A stretch of DNA of 64,000 bases from RPRB01 sp035543115 (GTDB lineage: Bacteria; Myxococcota; Myxococcia; Myxococcales; Myxococcaceae). How positions within the stretch are numbered: the stretch's first letter is position 1; each line of letters opens with the position of its first letter. Shown one piece after another: positions 1 to 8,666 of this stretch. The DNA lies in NCBI GenBank assembly GCA_035543115.1, contig DATKKF010000020.1, positions 1 through 64,000 on the forward strand. Direction: 5' to 3'. Both the position numbers and the translations under genes were made by a program. The notes beneath the pieces were generated by a model. The model had not been told where the DNA came from and made no database searches. It was given only the letters and a program-made list of their open reading frames with translations.

Positions 1-79
1 GCCTGCAAGCCCGGGGAGATCCGCGGCGAGATCCAGCGACGGACCCCTGACCGGCGGTCCACCTTCGAGGCCGGGCGCA

Positions 80-1468
80 TCACCGGGCGGCGCGGGGCGG
101 AGGCTCTCCCGCCAGTCCAGTGGCCAGCCCGAGCCGTACCAGGAGCAGGCGGTAACGCGACTCGTCGCGGAGGCTCGCCAGCGGCGGGTCGATGCGCATC
201 GCCATCACCAGCGGCTCGTGCCGGGCGATCGCCTCCTCGAGGTGCGAGAGCGCTTGCTCGCGCAGGCCGAGCAGGGACTCGATCTGCGCCACCGGGTATG
301 CCCCGGCGGAGCCACGCGCGTGGCGGTTCTGCCGTTGCACGAGGAGCTGCTCCAGCAGCGCCTGAGGACCTCCGCTCGCCAGCGCCCGCTCGTCCTCGAC
401 GACGGCGGACAGCGCCTCGGGGTCGTCGAGCAGCTCGACGAAGCGGCGAAACTCCACCAGGTAGCTCGCGTAGTCCCCCCGGTGGAAGTACATCTCGGCC
501 AGGTACCGGTGAGGCGAGACGAGGTCGGGTTCCGTCCGCGCCAGCCGGCTCTCCACCTCCACGGCTTCCTCCTGCTTACCCGCGGCGTAGAGGACCAATC
601 CCCGGTCGGCGACGATCGAGGACGAGGTGGGCTCGAGCTCCTGCGCCCGTCCGATCTCCTCCAGGGCATCCGCGTGCCGTCCGAGGAGCATCAGGGAGGT
701 GGCGAACCAGTGATGGGCGTCGGCGTCCCGCGGGTCGAGGGTGATCGCCGTCCGGAACTCCCGCTCCGCGGTCGGCACATCGAAGCTCCAGTTGAACGCG
801 GCGAAGGCCAGCGCTCGATGGCCGAGCGACGACTCGGGGTCGAGCTCCACCGCCTTCTGCGCCGCGGCGATGGCCCGGGGAAAGGCCTCGCTGTCCGGCA
901 TCAGCGAGTACTCGCGCAACAGGCTGTACGAGTCCGCGAGCCCTGCATACGCCGGGGCATACCCTGGCGCGCGCTTGACGAGCCGGTTGAAGCACTCCAC
1001 CGCGTCCTGGAGCCGCTCGGCGGAGCGCCGGCTCCAGGCGTAGCGGCACTGGAGATACTGCTGGGCTGCCTCGGGATCGGCAGATTGGCCAGGGTGGACG
1101 GCGCTCGGTCGCCATCTCTCGCCGCCGACCCACACCAGGCCCCCGGCCCCGAGGACCAGGACCAGGAGGATCAGCAGGGCTGCCGGACGCCAGGCCCTCG
1201 GTGACCCGCGGTCCGAGCCCCTCGCTTCCGGGCGACGCTCTCCGGGCTCCTCGTCATCCCCCGGATGGTGCTCCAGCCACCGCCGCAGCTCGTGGGCGTA
1301 GGCGTACACCCCGCCCCTCCCCTTCCCTGGAATGCGATGGACGGGGAGCGCGCGTTCCTTCTCCCAGCGCTTGACGGTTCGAGGATCGCGACGGAAGAAC
1401 GCCGCGATCTCCTTCCACGAGTCGAGCCGTCGCTCGTCCTCGACGCCGGCTCCCGCTCGGAGGTCCAT
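80..1468 (-). CDS. HTH-transmembrane-TPR signalling protein
   Basis: Predicted 462-aa protein. The first ~60 residues form a helix-turn-helix-like domain (RRLDSWKEIAAFF, then RTVKRWEKE and LPVHRIPG). A single hydrophobic membrane segment follows at about residues 90-115, then tetratricopeptide repeats to the C-terminus (for example AYAGLADSY, PRDADAHHWFA). This architecture is known from Acidobacteria and some Myxococcota as a membrane-anchored DNA-binding/TPR protein of unknown signal. The start was set at the ATG at 1468, just before the HTH domain; an in-frame ATG at 1666 would add 66 residues with no domain character and leave only 20 bp to the divergent lipoprotein gene. Domains are clear; function is inferred only. 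Confidence 0.8.
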   Translation of the reverse strand: MDLRAGAGVEDERRLDSWKEIAAFFRRDPRTVKRWEKERALPVHRIPGKGRGGVYAYAHELRRWLEHHPGDDEEPGERRPEARGSDRGSPRAWRPAALLILLVLVLGAGGLVWVGGERWRPSAVHPGQSADPEAAQQYLQCRYAWSRRSAERLQDAVECFNRLVKRAPGYAPAYAGLADSYSLLREYSLMPDSEAFPRAIAAAQKAVELDPESSLGHRALAFAAFNWSFDVPTAEREFRTAITLDPRDADAHHWFATSLMLLGRHADALEEIGRAQELEPTSSSIVADRGLVLYAAGKQEEAVEVESRLARTEPDLVSPHRYLAEMYFHRGDYASYLVEFRRFVELLDDPEALSAVVEDERALASGGPQALLEQLLVQRQNRHARGSAGAYPVAQIESLLGLREQALSHLEEAIARHEPLVMAMRIDPPLASLRDESRYRLLLVRLGLATGLAGEPPPRAAR

Positions 1469-1686
1469 TCCGTCCCTGTGGCTGTTTACTGCGCGCCGGA
1501 ACGGCGGAGCAAGCAGCGTGGGATCTCCGGGGGCATCAAGGGGCAGGAGGGGATCCGCTCTCGCCCGGCACGAGAGCCACGTGTACGGCTTGGGGTTCGG
1601 GACGCGCCGATCGGCATTTGCCGCTCGATGGCGGAAGGGAGCACGGGTGACGCCCCGTCCAGACACCCGGGCGGGGAGATCGACCG

Positions 1687-2139
1687 ATGAAGGCTCTGGC
1701 AGCGGTGGCGGCTCTGGCGATGCTATTCGCTTGCGGCGGCAGCAGCGGGAACGACGATGGCGGAAGCAACACCACCGGACCGACCAACGATTCCGGGACG
1801 CCGAACGACGCCGGGCAGGACGGTGGGACCACCCCCGACGCTGGGCAGGACGCGGGACCCTCGGATGGCGGCTACACCATTGGTGGTTTCTTCACCTTCT
1901 ATTACTCGACCCTGTCTGGCGGTCAGCTCGTGCTGGCCACGCCGGGGCAGCCCGACCTCGTCAATCCGCCGAACCCCTTCCATTTCGCGAACCGCGTTCC
2001 GACCGGGACGCACTACAATGTCACCATCACGCAAGTTCCGACCAACAACACCTGCACCATTCTCGACGGCGGAACGGGCGTGGTGGGGACCGACAACGTC
2101 ACCAGTATCAACCTCAGCTGCGCCATCATGCTTCCTTGA
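1687..2139 (+). CDS. Small Asp/Gly-rich lipoprotein, function unknown
   Basis: 150-aa protein starting MKALAAVAALAMLFACGG, a type II signal peptide with lipobox LFAC and mature Cys at residue 16. Residues ~20-60 are a low-complexity linker built on repeated DAGQD and GGTTPD units, a style frequent in myxobacterial surface lipoproteins. The C-terminal ~90 residues are compact, contain two Cys (NTCTI and LSCAI) and end almost immediately after the second, suggesting a small disulfide-bonded beta-rich domain. It lies divergent to the HTH-TPR gene with about 220 bp between starts. The family is not recognised. Outer-membrane or surface anchoring is inferred from the lipobox. Confidence 0.75.
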   Translation: MKALAAVAALAMLFACGGSSGNDDGGSNTTGPTNDSGTPNDAGQDGGTTPDAGQDAGPSDGGYTIGGFFTFYYSTLSGGQLVLATPGQPDLVNPPNPFHFANRVPTGTHYNVTITQVPTNNTCTILDGGTGVVGTDNVTSINLSCAIMLP

Positions 2140-2168
2140 GGATGCTGCCCTGAGCCTCCGAGCCGTGC

Positions 2169-2561
2169 TCACTTCTGGAGCGCGGCCTTCACCGACATCG
2201 GGATCTTGAGCGCGCCCGAGATGGGGCAGCCGCTCTTGGCGCCCTCGGCCGCCTTCTCGAACGCGGCGGCGTCGATGCCCGGGACCCAGCCCTTGACCTC
2301 GAGGGTGGACGAGCGCACCTCGAAGCCACCGCCCTGCTTCGGGCCAGACTCGACCACGCAGCTCGTCTCCAGCCGCTTCGCCGGGTGCCCGCCCTGCGCG
2401 AGCGCGTGCGAGAGCGCCATCGAGAAGCAGCTCGCGTGTGCCGCGGCGAGCAGCTCCTCTGGCGTGATCGCGCCCGACGCCCCCTCGGTCCGTGCCTTCC
2501 AAGTCAGCTTGGCGTCCTTGAAGATCCCGCTCGCGGCGGTGGTCTTCCCCTGCCCGCTCAT
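2169..2561 (-). CDS. OsmC/Ohr-family peroxiredoxin-like protein
   Basis: 130 aa, normal for OsmC. These cytoplasmic proteins reduce organic hydroperoxides with two cysteines. Both are present: one in AAHASCFSMALSHAL (about residue 50) and one in SGCPISGALK (about residue 115). The N-terminus (TAASGIFKDAKLTWKART) matches the OsmC pattern more than the Ohr one. It stands alone, convergent with the lipoprotein gene and divergent from the decayed hydrolase. I saw no OhrR-type regulator next to it, so any peroxide control is unknown. Confidence 0.88.
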   Translation of the reverse strand: MSGQGKTTAASGIFKDAKLTWKARTEGASGAITPEELLAAAHASCFSMALSHALAQGGHPAKRLETSCVVESGPKQGGGFEVRSSTLEVKGWVPGIDAAAFEKAAEGAKSGCPISGALKIPMSVKAALQK

Positions 2562-2725
2562 CAGATCGCCCTGTCACTCCGCGGTCGCTCGGCTCTGCAT
2601 GGCCTTACCTCCGTGGTTGGCCCCTCTCTGCTCCGGGAGATCGTCCGGCGCAACCTGCATCCGCGGATTTGGCCGTTGCGAAGCGCACGGGCTTCCTGTC
2701 CAACATCAAGGGTCCACCCAAGCGG

Positions 2726-3550
2726 AAGGAGTACTGGCAATTTGTGGAGGAACGGATTTTTCGGCCGCTGGGAATGGCTGCGACGCGCAATACGGATCCA
2801 CGGCCCCTCGTGGCAAACCGCGCCAGCGGTTACGAGTGAGTGAAGGGGAGATATGAAAACCGCCCTGTGCTCGCGCCATTCATCGCATTCTCTGCCGGGG
2901 CGCTGGTCTCGACCGTGGAAGACCTGGCGAAATGGGATGCCGCGCTCTACGCCGACCACATCCTGACCAAGGCGAACCGCGAGCAGATGTGGACGCCGGT
3001 CCGGGCCAACGACGGCACGGTCGCTGCGCTCGACTACGGCTTCGGCTGGTTCGTCGAACGCTACCATGGCAGCCGGCTGGTCCAGCATACCGGCGGTACG
3101 CCCGGATTTTCGTCCGCCATCTATCGCTTTCTCGACGAGGAACTCACGGTCATCATCCTTGCCAATCACGGCGATCGCGTGATCGATCATCCGGCCATCG
3201 AGGTCGCCGGGATGTATGCGCGCTCTCTGCGTCGACCCTCGGGACGCCGGGATCCCGACCCGGCCATGTCGGCAACGATCAAGCGGGCGTTCGTTAATTT
3301 GCTGAAAGGCGCGCCGGAGCCGGAGGCCTTCACGCCTGCCATGCGCGCATTCCTGCGAACCACCACCAGCAAGGCGTGGTGGGAATGGTACGCCGCTCAG
3401 GGCCATCTACAGTCGATGAATTATTTCGACAGCGAAACGGCCGGCGATTACCGCGTGCTCCGATACGAGGTGGAACTGGACGCCGGGACCTACTGGGTGC
3501 CCGCGAAGGTCGCGCCAGACGGCAAGATCGCCCCGATCTACTGGTGGTGA
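2726..3550 (+). pseudogene. Decayed serine hydrolase (class C beta-lactamase/PBP4 family), N-terminus lost and in-frame stop
   Basis: Reading frame 2 from about 2726 gives KEYWQFVEERIFRPLGM, then a segment ending ASGYE, then TGA at 2837-2839. The same frame continues VKGRYENRPVLAPF, SAGALVSTVEDLAKWD, a HTGGTPGFSS motif (the S12-family HxG-like third motif) and a long C-terminal domain to 3550. In this family the residue after ASGYE is commonly Trp, so TGG to TGA is the simplest explanation. The N-terminal half with the catalytic SxxK is absent upstream. The base composition is visibly less GC-rich than that of the neighbours, suggesting acquisition and decay. A shorter product from the GTG at 2840 (236 aa) could be made but would lack the active site. 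Confidence 0.8.
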
Positions 3551-3837
3551 GAGAGGCGTTCTCGGTGTCGGGCTCCTTCAGGCACCTCGAGCACGACATC
3601 GATGATCGGCTTCGCTATCAGGTCCGGAACTGACGTGGATCCGACGTGCTCGAGACGCACGACCTATCGTCGAGCAACCGACGAATGCGATCTGCCTCTC
3701 GCGCGAACGGCGCGGGCCACTGGCGGTCGTCATCTGATCTCGATCCGCCCCTGCAACCGCTCCGGGGGTCCGATCGTGACTCCTGCCGAGACTCTCTTCG
3801 TACGTGGCGACGTCCTCTGTGTCGCGGGACCCCATGC

Positions 3838-4407
3838 TCATCGCCGTTTGGTCGCGGGCCGTCGCCGGCGATAGTGCAACGCCACGATGCCCGATCTGAG
3901 CCGTGTCGTGGCCACGAACTTCAGGTGCAATGATGGCTGCAGGCCGGAAAACAAGAAGGGACCGTGCCCAGCCACGACGGGGTGGACCACGAAGCGATAT
4001 TCGTCCACGAGGTCCAGGCGCTGAAGCGCGGCCGAAAGTTTGGGGCTACCCACCAGCAGTCCGCGCGGCGTGGCCTTCTTCAACGCCTTCACTGCCCGGG
4101 TCAGGTCCCCTTCGACGTGATGCGTGTTGCTCCACGGAAAGTCACGGCGCGTCGTCGAGACCACGTACTTGGGCTTGGCTTCGAGCTTCTTCGCCCAGTC
4201 CCGGTCCGACGGTTTCGCCTTCGGGTCTCGCGCCACCTGGGGCCAGGCGTCCTCCATCAGCTCGTAGGTACGGCGCCCGAAGAGCATCGCTCCCGCCGCG
4301 TCCATCACCCGCTTCCAGTAGCGGAGCATCTCGTCGTTGGCGACCATCTCGCGGTGGTCGCAACACCCGTCCAGCGTCACGTTGAGCGCGAAGGTCAAAC
4401 GCCCCAT
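3838..4407 (-). CDS. Dihydrofolate reductase-fold protein (RibD C-terminal domain family)
   Basis: 189 aa. It starts MGRLTFALNVTLDGCCDHR, the typical first strand and substrate loop of the RibD-C/DHFR-like family, followed by AMLFGRRTYELMEDAWP (the conserved GRxTYE-like motif), YVVSTTRRDF and a GLLVGSPKLSAALQRLDLVDEY segment. Members are NADPH-dependent reductases, mostly of unknown substrate. The ATG at 4407 was preferred over one nine codons upstream because family members begin directly with this strand. It is a single gene; the 287-bp gap downstream (3551-3837) shows no convincing gene on either strand. Confidence 0.85.
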   Translation of the reverse strand: MGRLTFALNVTLDGCCDHREMVANDEMLRYWKRVMDAAGAMLFGRRTYELMEDAWPQVARDPKAKPSDRDWAKKLEAKPKYVVSTTRRDFPWSNTHHVEGDLTRAVKALKKATPRGLLVGSPKLSAALQRLDLVDEYRFVVHPVVAGHGPFLFSGLQPSLHLKFVATTRLRSGIVALHYRRRRPATKRR

Positions 4408-4621
4408 GGCGCTGACTCTCTCCCCAGGCTGCATATCGCTTCAAGCTCGAGCGAAAATCGAACCCTCGCTGCGGACGCAAACGTCGGATCTTCACCTGCC
4501 GGACCAGGACCCGGTGCAGCTAGGACTCGAAGCCGGGTCCTCGGTTCGTGGGGCCAACGACCAGATTGGCACCAACACGCGCCGAGCCGGAGTCCGTCGC
4601 TGCGAGGTGCGGGATTCGTTG

Positions 4622-4695
4622 GGCGACCAACCGGGATTGAACCGGTAACCCCCGGAGCCACAGTCCGGTGCTCTACCAATTGAGCTATGATCGCC
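4622..4695 (-). tRNA. tRNA-His (anticodon GTG)
   Basis: The minus strand folds as a tRNA. G-1 pairs with C73, and a 7-bp acceptor starts GCGATCA and closes with TGGTCGC. The anticodon stem CCGGA/TCCGG encloses loop CTGTGGC, giving anticodon GTG. The T arm carries GGTTCAATCC. The extra 5' G opposite C73 is the tRNA-His signature. A complete CCA is not encoded. It lies between the RibD-C-like gene and the GH15 gene. Confidence 0.96.
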
Positions 4696-4860
4696 GTGCT
4701 GCGCGGGGGGTCACGTAGCCGAGTTCCCCTGCGACTTCAAGCCGATGCGCCGCGCTGGGCCATTCGCCTCGCCCCGGCCTCCAGGGTGTTCACCCCCATC
4801 CATCGCGCCACCGCCCGGGAGGCAGACCCGACCGGAGTGCGCACACACTGCCCGGCGCAC

Positions 4861-6684
4861 ATGGCACTCCGCATCGAGGACTACGCCGTCATCGGGGACA
4901 CGCAGAGCGCGGCGTTGGTGGGGAGCGACGGCAGCATCGACTGGCTCTGCCTTCCCCGGTTCGACTCCGGGGCCTGCTTCGCGGCGCTCCTCGGGACGCC
5001 GGAGCACGGGCGCTGGCTCCTCGCGCCGCAGGAGCCCCTCCGACAGACGCGGCGGCGCTACCGCGGGGACTCGCTGGTCCTGGAGACCGAGTTCCACACC
5101 GACGATGGCGTGGTCCGGGTCGTCGATGGCATGCCCATCCGCACCCGCTGGCCAGACCTGGCCCGCGTGGTGGAGGGCATTCAGGGCAAGGTGCGAATGC
5201 GGATGGAGCTCGTCATCCGCTTCGACTACGGCTCCATCGTCCCCTGGGTGCGCAAGGGCCGGGACAACGCGCTGCTGGCCATCGGCGGCCCGGACGCGCT
5301 CGAGCTCCTCTCTCCGGTCCCGACGCACGGCGAGAGGATGACCACCGTCGCCACGTTCGATGTCTCCGCGGGCGAGCGCGTGCCCTTCCTCCTCACCTGG
5401 CACCCGAGCCACCAGGCCCCACCCATTCCTTCGGATCCAATCCACCAGCTGGCGGAGACCGAGCGGTACTGGCAGCGCTGGTCGGATCGGTGCGGTTACC
5501 GCGGTCCCTGGCGTGAGGCGGTGGTCCGCTCACTCCTGACCTTGAAGGCCCTCACCTACGCGCCGACCGGCGGCATCGTCGCGGCGGTCACCACCTCCCT
5601 GCCCGAGCAGATCGGCGGGGTCCGGAACTGGGATTACCGCTACTGCTGGGGGCGGGACGCGACCTTGTGCCTCTACGCCCTGCTGCAGGGCGGCTACCAC
5701 GAGGAGGCACGGGCCTGGCGCGACTGGCTGCTCCGGAGCGTGGCCGGCAGCCCTGACGACCTGCGAACCCTCTATGGCGTGCGGGGAGAGCGGCGGCTCC
5801 CCGAGCTCGAGCTCCCGTGGCTCCCGGGCTACGAGAACAGCAGGCCGGTGCGGGTGGGGAACAGGGCCGTCGACCAGCTCCAGCTCGACGTGTATGGCGA
5901 GCTGATGGACGCGCTCTACACCGCGCGCCGGGTGGGTCTGTCCAACGACGAGAACGCCTGGCGGCTGCAGCGCATCCTTATGGAGTGGCTGGAGCACAAC
6001 TGGTCCCAGCCCGACGAGGGCATCTGGGAGGTCCGCGGCCCGCGCCGCCAGTTCACCCACTCCAAGGTGATGTGCTGGGTGGCGCTCGACCGGGCGGTGA
6101 AGATGGTCGAGCAGTTCGGGCTGAGGGGCCCCACCGACCGCTGGCGCAAGGTGCGTGACCGCATCCACGCCGAGGTCTGCCAGAATGGCTGGAACGAGAC
6201 GCGGGGGAGCTTCACCCAGTCTTACGGGAGCGACGCGCTCGACGCGAGCCTGCTCCTGATCCCCCAGGTGGGCTTCCTGCCGGCGTCGGATCCCCGGGTG
6301 GTGAAGACGGTCGAGGCGATCCAGCGCGACCTGATCCAGGAGGGCTTCGTCCTTCGCTACCGGACCGATGCGTCGGCCGGAGTGGACGGGCTCCCTCCCG
6401 GCGAGGGCGCGTTCCTGCCCTGCAGCTTCTGGCTCGCGGACGCGCTCGCCATGCTCAACCGCCACGACGAGGCCCACGCGCTCTTCGAGCGGCTCCTGGC
6501 GCTGCGCAACGACGTGGGCCTCCTCAGCGAGGAGTACGACCCCTATGCGCGGCGGCTGGTGGGAAATTTCCCCCAGGCGTTCAGCCACATCGCCCTGGTG
6601 GACACTGCCTCCAATCTGGCCCGGCTGCCGTCCGCGCCGGGAGAGCACCGCGGAGACGGGAGGGGACGAGCGGGTTCCGAGTGA
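4861..6684 (+). CDS. Glycoside hydrolase family 15 protein (glucoamylase/trehalase-like)
   Basis: 607 aa, normal for bacterial cytoplasmic GH15. The N-terminal ~200 residues match the trehalase-like N-terminal domain (MALRIEDYAVIGDTQSAALV, GSIDWLCLPRFDSGACFAALLG). The (alpha/alpha)6 catalytic domain follows, with NWDYRYCWGRDATLCLYALL, AVDQLQLDVYGELMDALY and a C-terminal LLSEEYDPYARRLVGNFPQAFSH region that contains the usual catalytic Glu (LSEEYD). The family includes glucoamylases, trehalases and glucodextranases, so the substrate cannot be fixed from sequence. No signal peptide. The ATG at 4861 was chosen because an upstream in-frame start at 4687 would overlap the tRNA-His gene. Confidence 0.9.
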   Translation: MALRIEDYAVIGDTQSAALVGSDGSIDWLCLPRFDSGACFAALLGTPEHGRWLLAPQEPLRQTRRRYRGDSLVLETEFHTDDGVVRVVDGMPIRTRWPDLARVVEGIQGKVRMRMELVIRFDYGSIVPWVRKGRDNALLAIGGPDALELLSPVPTHGERMTTVATFDVSAGERVPFLLTWHPSHQAPPIPSDPIHQLAETERYWQRWSDRCGYRGPWREAVVRSLLTLKALTYAPTGGIVAAVTTSLPEQIGGVRNWDYRYCWGRDATLCLYALLQGGYHEEARAWRDWLLRSVAGSPDDLRTLYGVRGERRLPELELPWLPGYENSRPVRVGNRAVDQLQLDVYGELMDALYTARRVGLSNDENAWRLQRILMEWLEHNWSQPDEGIWEVRGPRRQFTHSKVMCWVALDRAVKMVEQFGLRGPTDRWRKVRDRIHAEVCQNGWNETRGSFTQSYGSDALDASLLLIPQVGFLPASDPRVVKTVEAIQRDLIQEGFVLRYRTDASAGVDGLPPGEGAFLPCSFWLADALAMLNRHDEAHALFERLLALRNDVGLLSEEYDPYARRLVGNFPQAFSHIALVDTASNLARLPSAPGEHRGDGRGRAGSE

Positions 6685-6727
6685 TGGATGCAGGGGTCTC
6701 GTGACAAGCTAGAGCACCGACCCGCTG

Positions 6728-8047
6728 GTGACGCCCTCGACCTCCGCCCCCCGTCTCGCCGCGCTCGTCCTGGTCCTTTCCGCCGTGCCTGCGGGCGCGC
6801 GGGTGGCCGTGCTCCCGCTCAGTGGTCCCCGGAACCACAACCTCGAGCGCCAGCTCACCTCCTCCATCTGCGCCAAGATGGGCTGCGTTCCGGCGTCCAA
6901 CGTGATGAGCGGCAAGAAGGTCGACTGGGACAAGATTCGCCGGGCGCGGCTCGAGGGCGTGGTCGTCGGCGGGCTCTCCAAGGCGACACGTCCCCAGGTC
7001 CTCGAGGTCAGCTTCCTCACCCCGGACGCGCAGCGCGTCTGGCGGCAGCGCTACACCATCGTCAACGGGCGCATCTCGTCCGCCACCCTGGAGCAGATCC
7101 GCGACGGCATCCTCGCCGCCGCCCGCCCCGCCGCTGCCCGCGCGCCCGCGGCCCCGACCGCCGCTCCAGCGCAGGCGGCAGCTCCGCCCGCGGCCGCAGG
7201 AGCCGCAGGCGCTCCGGCGCCCGCGCCCCCGCCCGGCGAGATCGCTCCACCGCCGCCGGGGGAGATTGCCCCGCCGCCGGCCGGCACGGACATCGCGCCG
7301 CCGTCTGCCGGCGCCGTGGCCGACCTCGGGGGCCCTCCGAAGCCTGACCTGGTCGAGATGGAGGTCGCCGCCCAGGTGCTCCACCGGAGCTGGACCTACT
7401 CGAACTACGACCCCGCCGGCGGGCTGCGCACGTACAGCCTCTCGCTCTTCACCGAGCCCCGCGCGCGGGTGGGCGTCTACCCCCTGCGCTCCGCCGAGGG
7501 GCTCTTCGCCTCGGCCGGTCTGGAGCTGGCCGGCGCGGTGGCGCTGGGGACGGTGCTCGCCGGCAACGACCCCACCGCCCCCAAGTTCCCGCTGAGCCTC
7601 TGGTGGCTCGACGCCGGGCTGCGGGTTCGCTTCCGGCTCGGGAGCTGGACTCTCGGACCCGCCGCCGGTCTTCGCCTGTCACATCAGTCCGTCAACCCGA
7701 ACTCGCAGGGCACGCAACTCGACGGCATCCCCACCATCGACGCCAAGGCGATCCGCTTCGGTCTGGAGGTCGGGGGCCCCATCGCCGGGGCGTTCGGGCT
7801 CAGCGGAGAATTCAACTACCTCCTGGTGCTCTCCACCGGCCTGGATCCCGCGGCCTTTCCGAACCAGAGCGCCGGGCCGGCCTTCGAAGGGCGGCTGGGC
7901 GTGACCTGGCAGGTGTCTCGCGCGCTCCGGTTGTTTCTCGCGGGAACTTTCTCCCAGGAGACGTACAACCTCAACGCGCCTGGAAGCGCAGAAGGTGCGC
8001 GCGCCGCCGTCTTCGGGGGAGAGCTGGGCTTTCGCCTTGGCCTCTGA
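6728..8047 (+). CDS. Three-part outer-membrane protein: LpoB/FlgO-like domain, Pro/Ala linker, beta-barrel
   Basis: 439 aa from a GTG start. Residues 1-25 are a signal peptide. About 26-130 form a small alpha/beta domain opening RVAVLPLSG and containing LEGVVVGGLSKATR, resembling the FlgO/LpoB/CsgG-type domain that myxobacterial exported proteins often use. About 135-200 are an Ala/Pro-rich linker with repeated PPPGEIAPP units. From ~205 on the sequence alternates like a beta-barrel (SYSLSLFTEPRARVGVYPL type strands) and ends GGELGFRLGL, a plausible outer-membrane C-terminus. The same layout is seen in the convergent gene at 10603-12024. The specific function is unknown. Confidence 0.7.
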   Translation: MTPSTSAPRLAALVLVLSAVPAGARVAVLPLSGPRNHNLERQLTSSICAKMGCVPASNVMSGKKVDWDKIRRARLEGVVVGGLSKATRPQVLEVSFLTPDAQRVWRQRYTIVNGRISSATLEQIRDGILAAARPAAARAPAAPTAAPAQAAAPPAAAGAAGAPAPAPPPGEIAPPPPGEIAPPPAGTDIAPPSAGAVADLGGPPKPDLVEMEVAAQVLHRSWTYSNYDPAGGLRTYSLSLFTEPRARVGVYPLRSAEGLFASAGLELAGAVALGTVLAGNDPTAPKFPLSLWWLDAGLRVRFRLGSWTLGPAAGLRLSHQSVNPNSQGTQLDGIPTIDAKAIRFGLEVGGPIAGAFGLSGEFNYLLVLSTGLDPAAFPNQSAGPAFEGRLGVTWQVSRALRLFLAGTFSQETYNLNAPGSAEGARAAVFGGELGFRLGL

Positions 8048-8114
8048 CGGAAGGCCGCCCGATCCGGCAATGACAGAGCGGTTCCTCTCCGAACACCCCG
8101 CGCTAGAGTCTCCC

Positions 8115-8666
8115 ATGGTCATGAACGACACCACGCGTCTTCTCTCGCTCCTGCTGCTGGCCGCCCTGCCCACCGGGGCCACCGCGGCGCTGAGGGCCCG
8201 CCCGCCCGCGCAGGTCACCTTCGTCGCGCTGGGCCCCGCGGGGCTTCGGATCGAGGGCAAGTCCGCCGACCTCCAGGTCACCGACCGGCCCGACGCGCTG
8301 GTGGTGACCGTGCCGCTGGCCAAGCTCGACACCGGGATCTCGCTCCGCGACCATCACATGCAGGAGAAGTACCTCGAGTCCCAGAAGTACCCCAACGCCC
8401 AGCTGGCCGTGGCGCGCAGCGCGATCAAGTTCCCGGCCGAAGGGCAGACGACGGAGGGGACCGTTCCGGCAACGCTCGCCCTGCACGGCCAGTCGAAGAC
8501 CGTCCCCGTGCACTACCAGGCGACTCGCCAGGGGCGCGCCTACGACGTGAAGGGAGACCTGAAGGTCGACTTCCGCGAGTTCGGCATCGAGATCCCCAAC
8601 TACCTCGGCGCCACCGTGAAGCCGCCGGTGGACGTCAACGTCGTCTTCGTCCTGGATGAGACGTAG
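8115..8666 (+). CDS. YceI-family periplasmic lipocalin-like protein
   Basis: 183 aa with an N-terminal signal peptide (LLSLLLLAALPTGATA). The body matches YceI: LDTGISLRDHHMQEKYLESQKYPNAQL holds the conserved RDxHM...Y(L/F)xxxxYP region, and GTVPATLALHGQSKTV and FREFGIEIPNYLGATV are typical. YceI proteins bind isoprenoid or amphiphilic ligands in the periplasm. The start is the ATG at 8115; a second ATG two codons later is possible. The 3' end overlaps the start of the cytochrome-barrel gene by 11 bp, so the two are co-transcribed and probably co-translated. Confidence 0.9.
   Translation: MVMNDTTRLLSLLLLAALPTGATAALRARPPAQVTFVALGPAGLRIEGKSADLQVTDRPDALVVTVPLAKLDTGISLRDHHMQEKYLESQKYPNAQLAVARSAIKFPAEGQTTEGTVPATLALHGQSKTVPVHYQATRQGRAYDVKGDLKVDFREFGIEIPNYLGATVKPPVDVNVVFVLDET

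Noticed and set aside
1..79. Possible 3' end of a plus-strand gene entering the window
   Set aside because: A stop occurs at 48-50 in one frame, but fewer than 20 codons are visible and nothing is recognisable.
2837..2839. In-frame TGA in the hydrolase fragment as a second selenocysteine codon
   Set aside because: The family has Trp, not Cys, at this site and the catalytic N-terminal half is missing, so simple nonsense decay is more likely. No clear stem-loop was seen after it.
3551..3837. Two 87-90-codon open frames in the gap after the hydrolase fragment
   Set aside because: Neither has a ribosome site, domain or protein-like composition.
4687..4860. N-terminal extension of the GH15 protein
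   Set aside because: It would overlap tRNA-His and adds 58 residues not found at the start of GH15 proteins.
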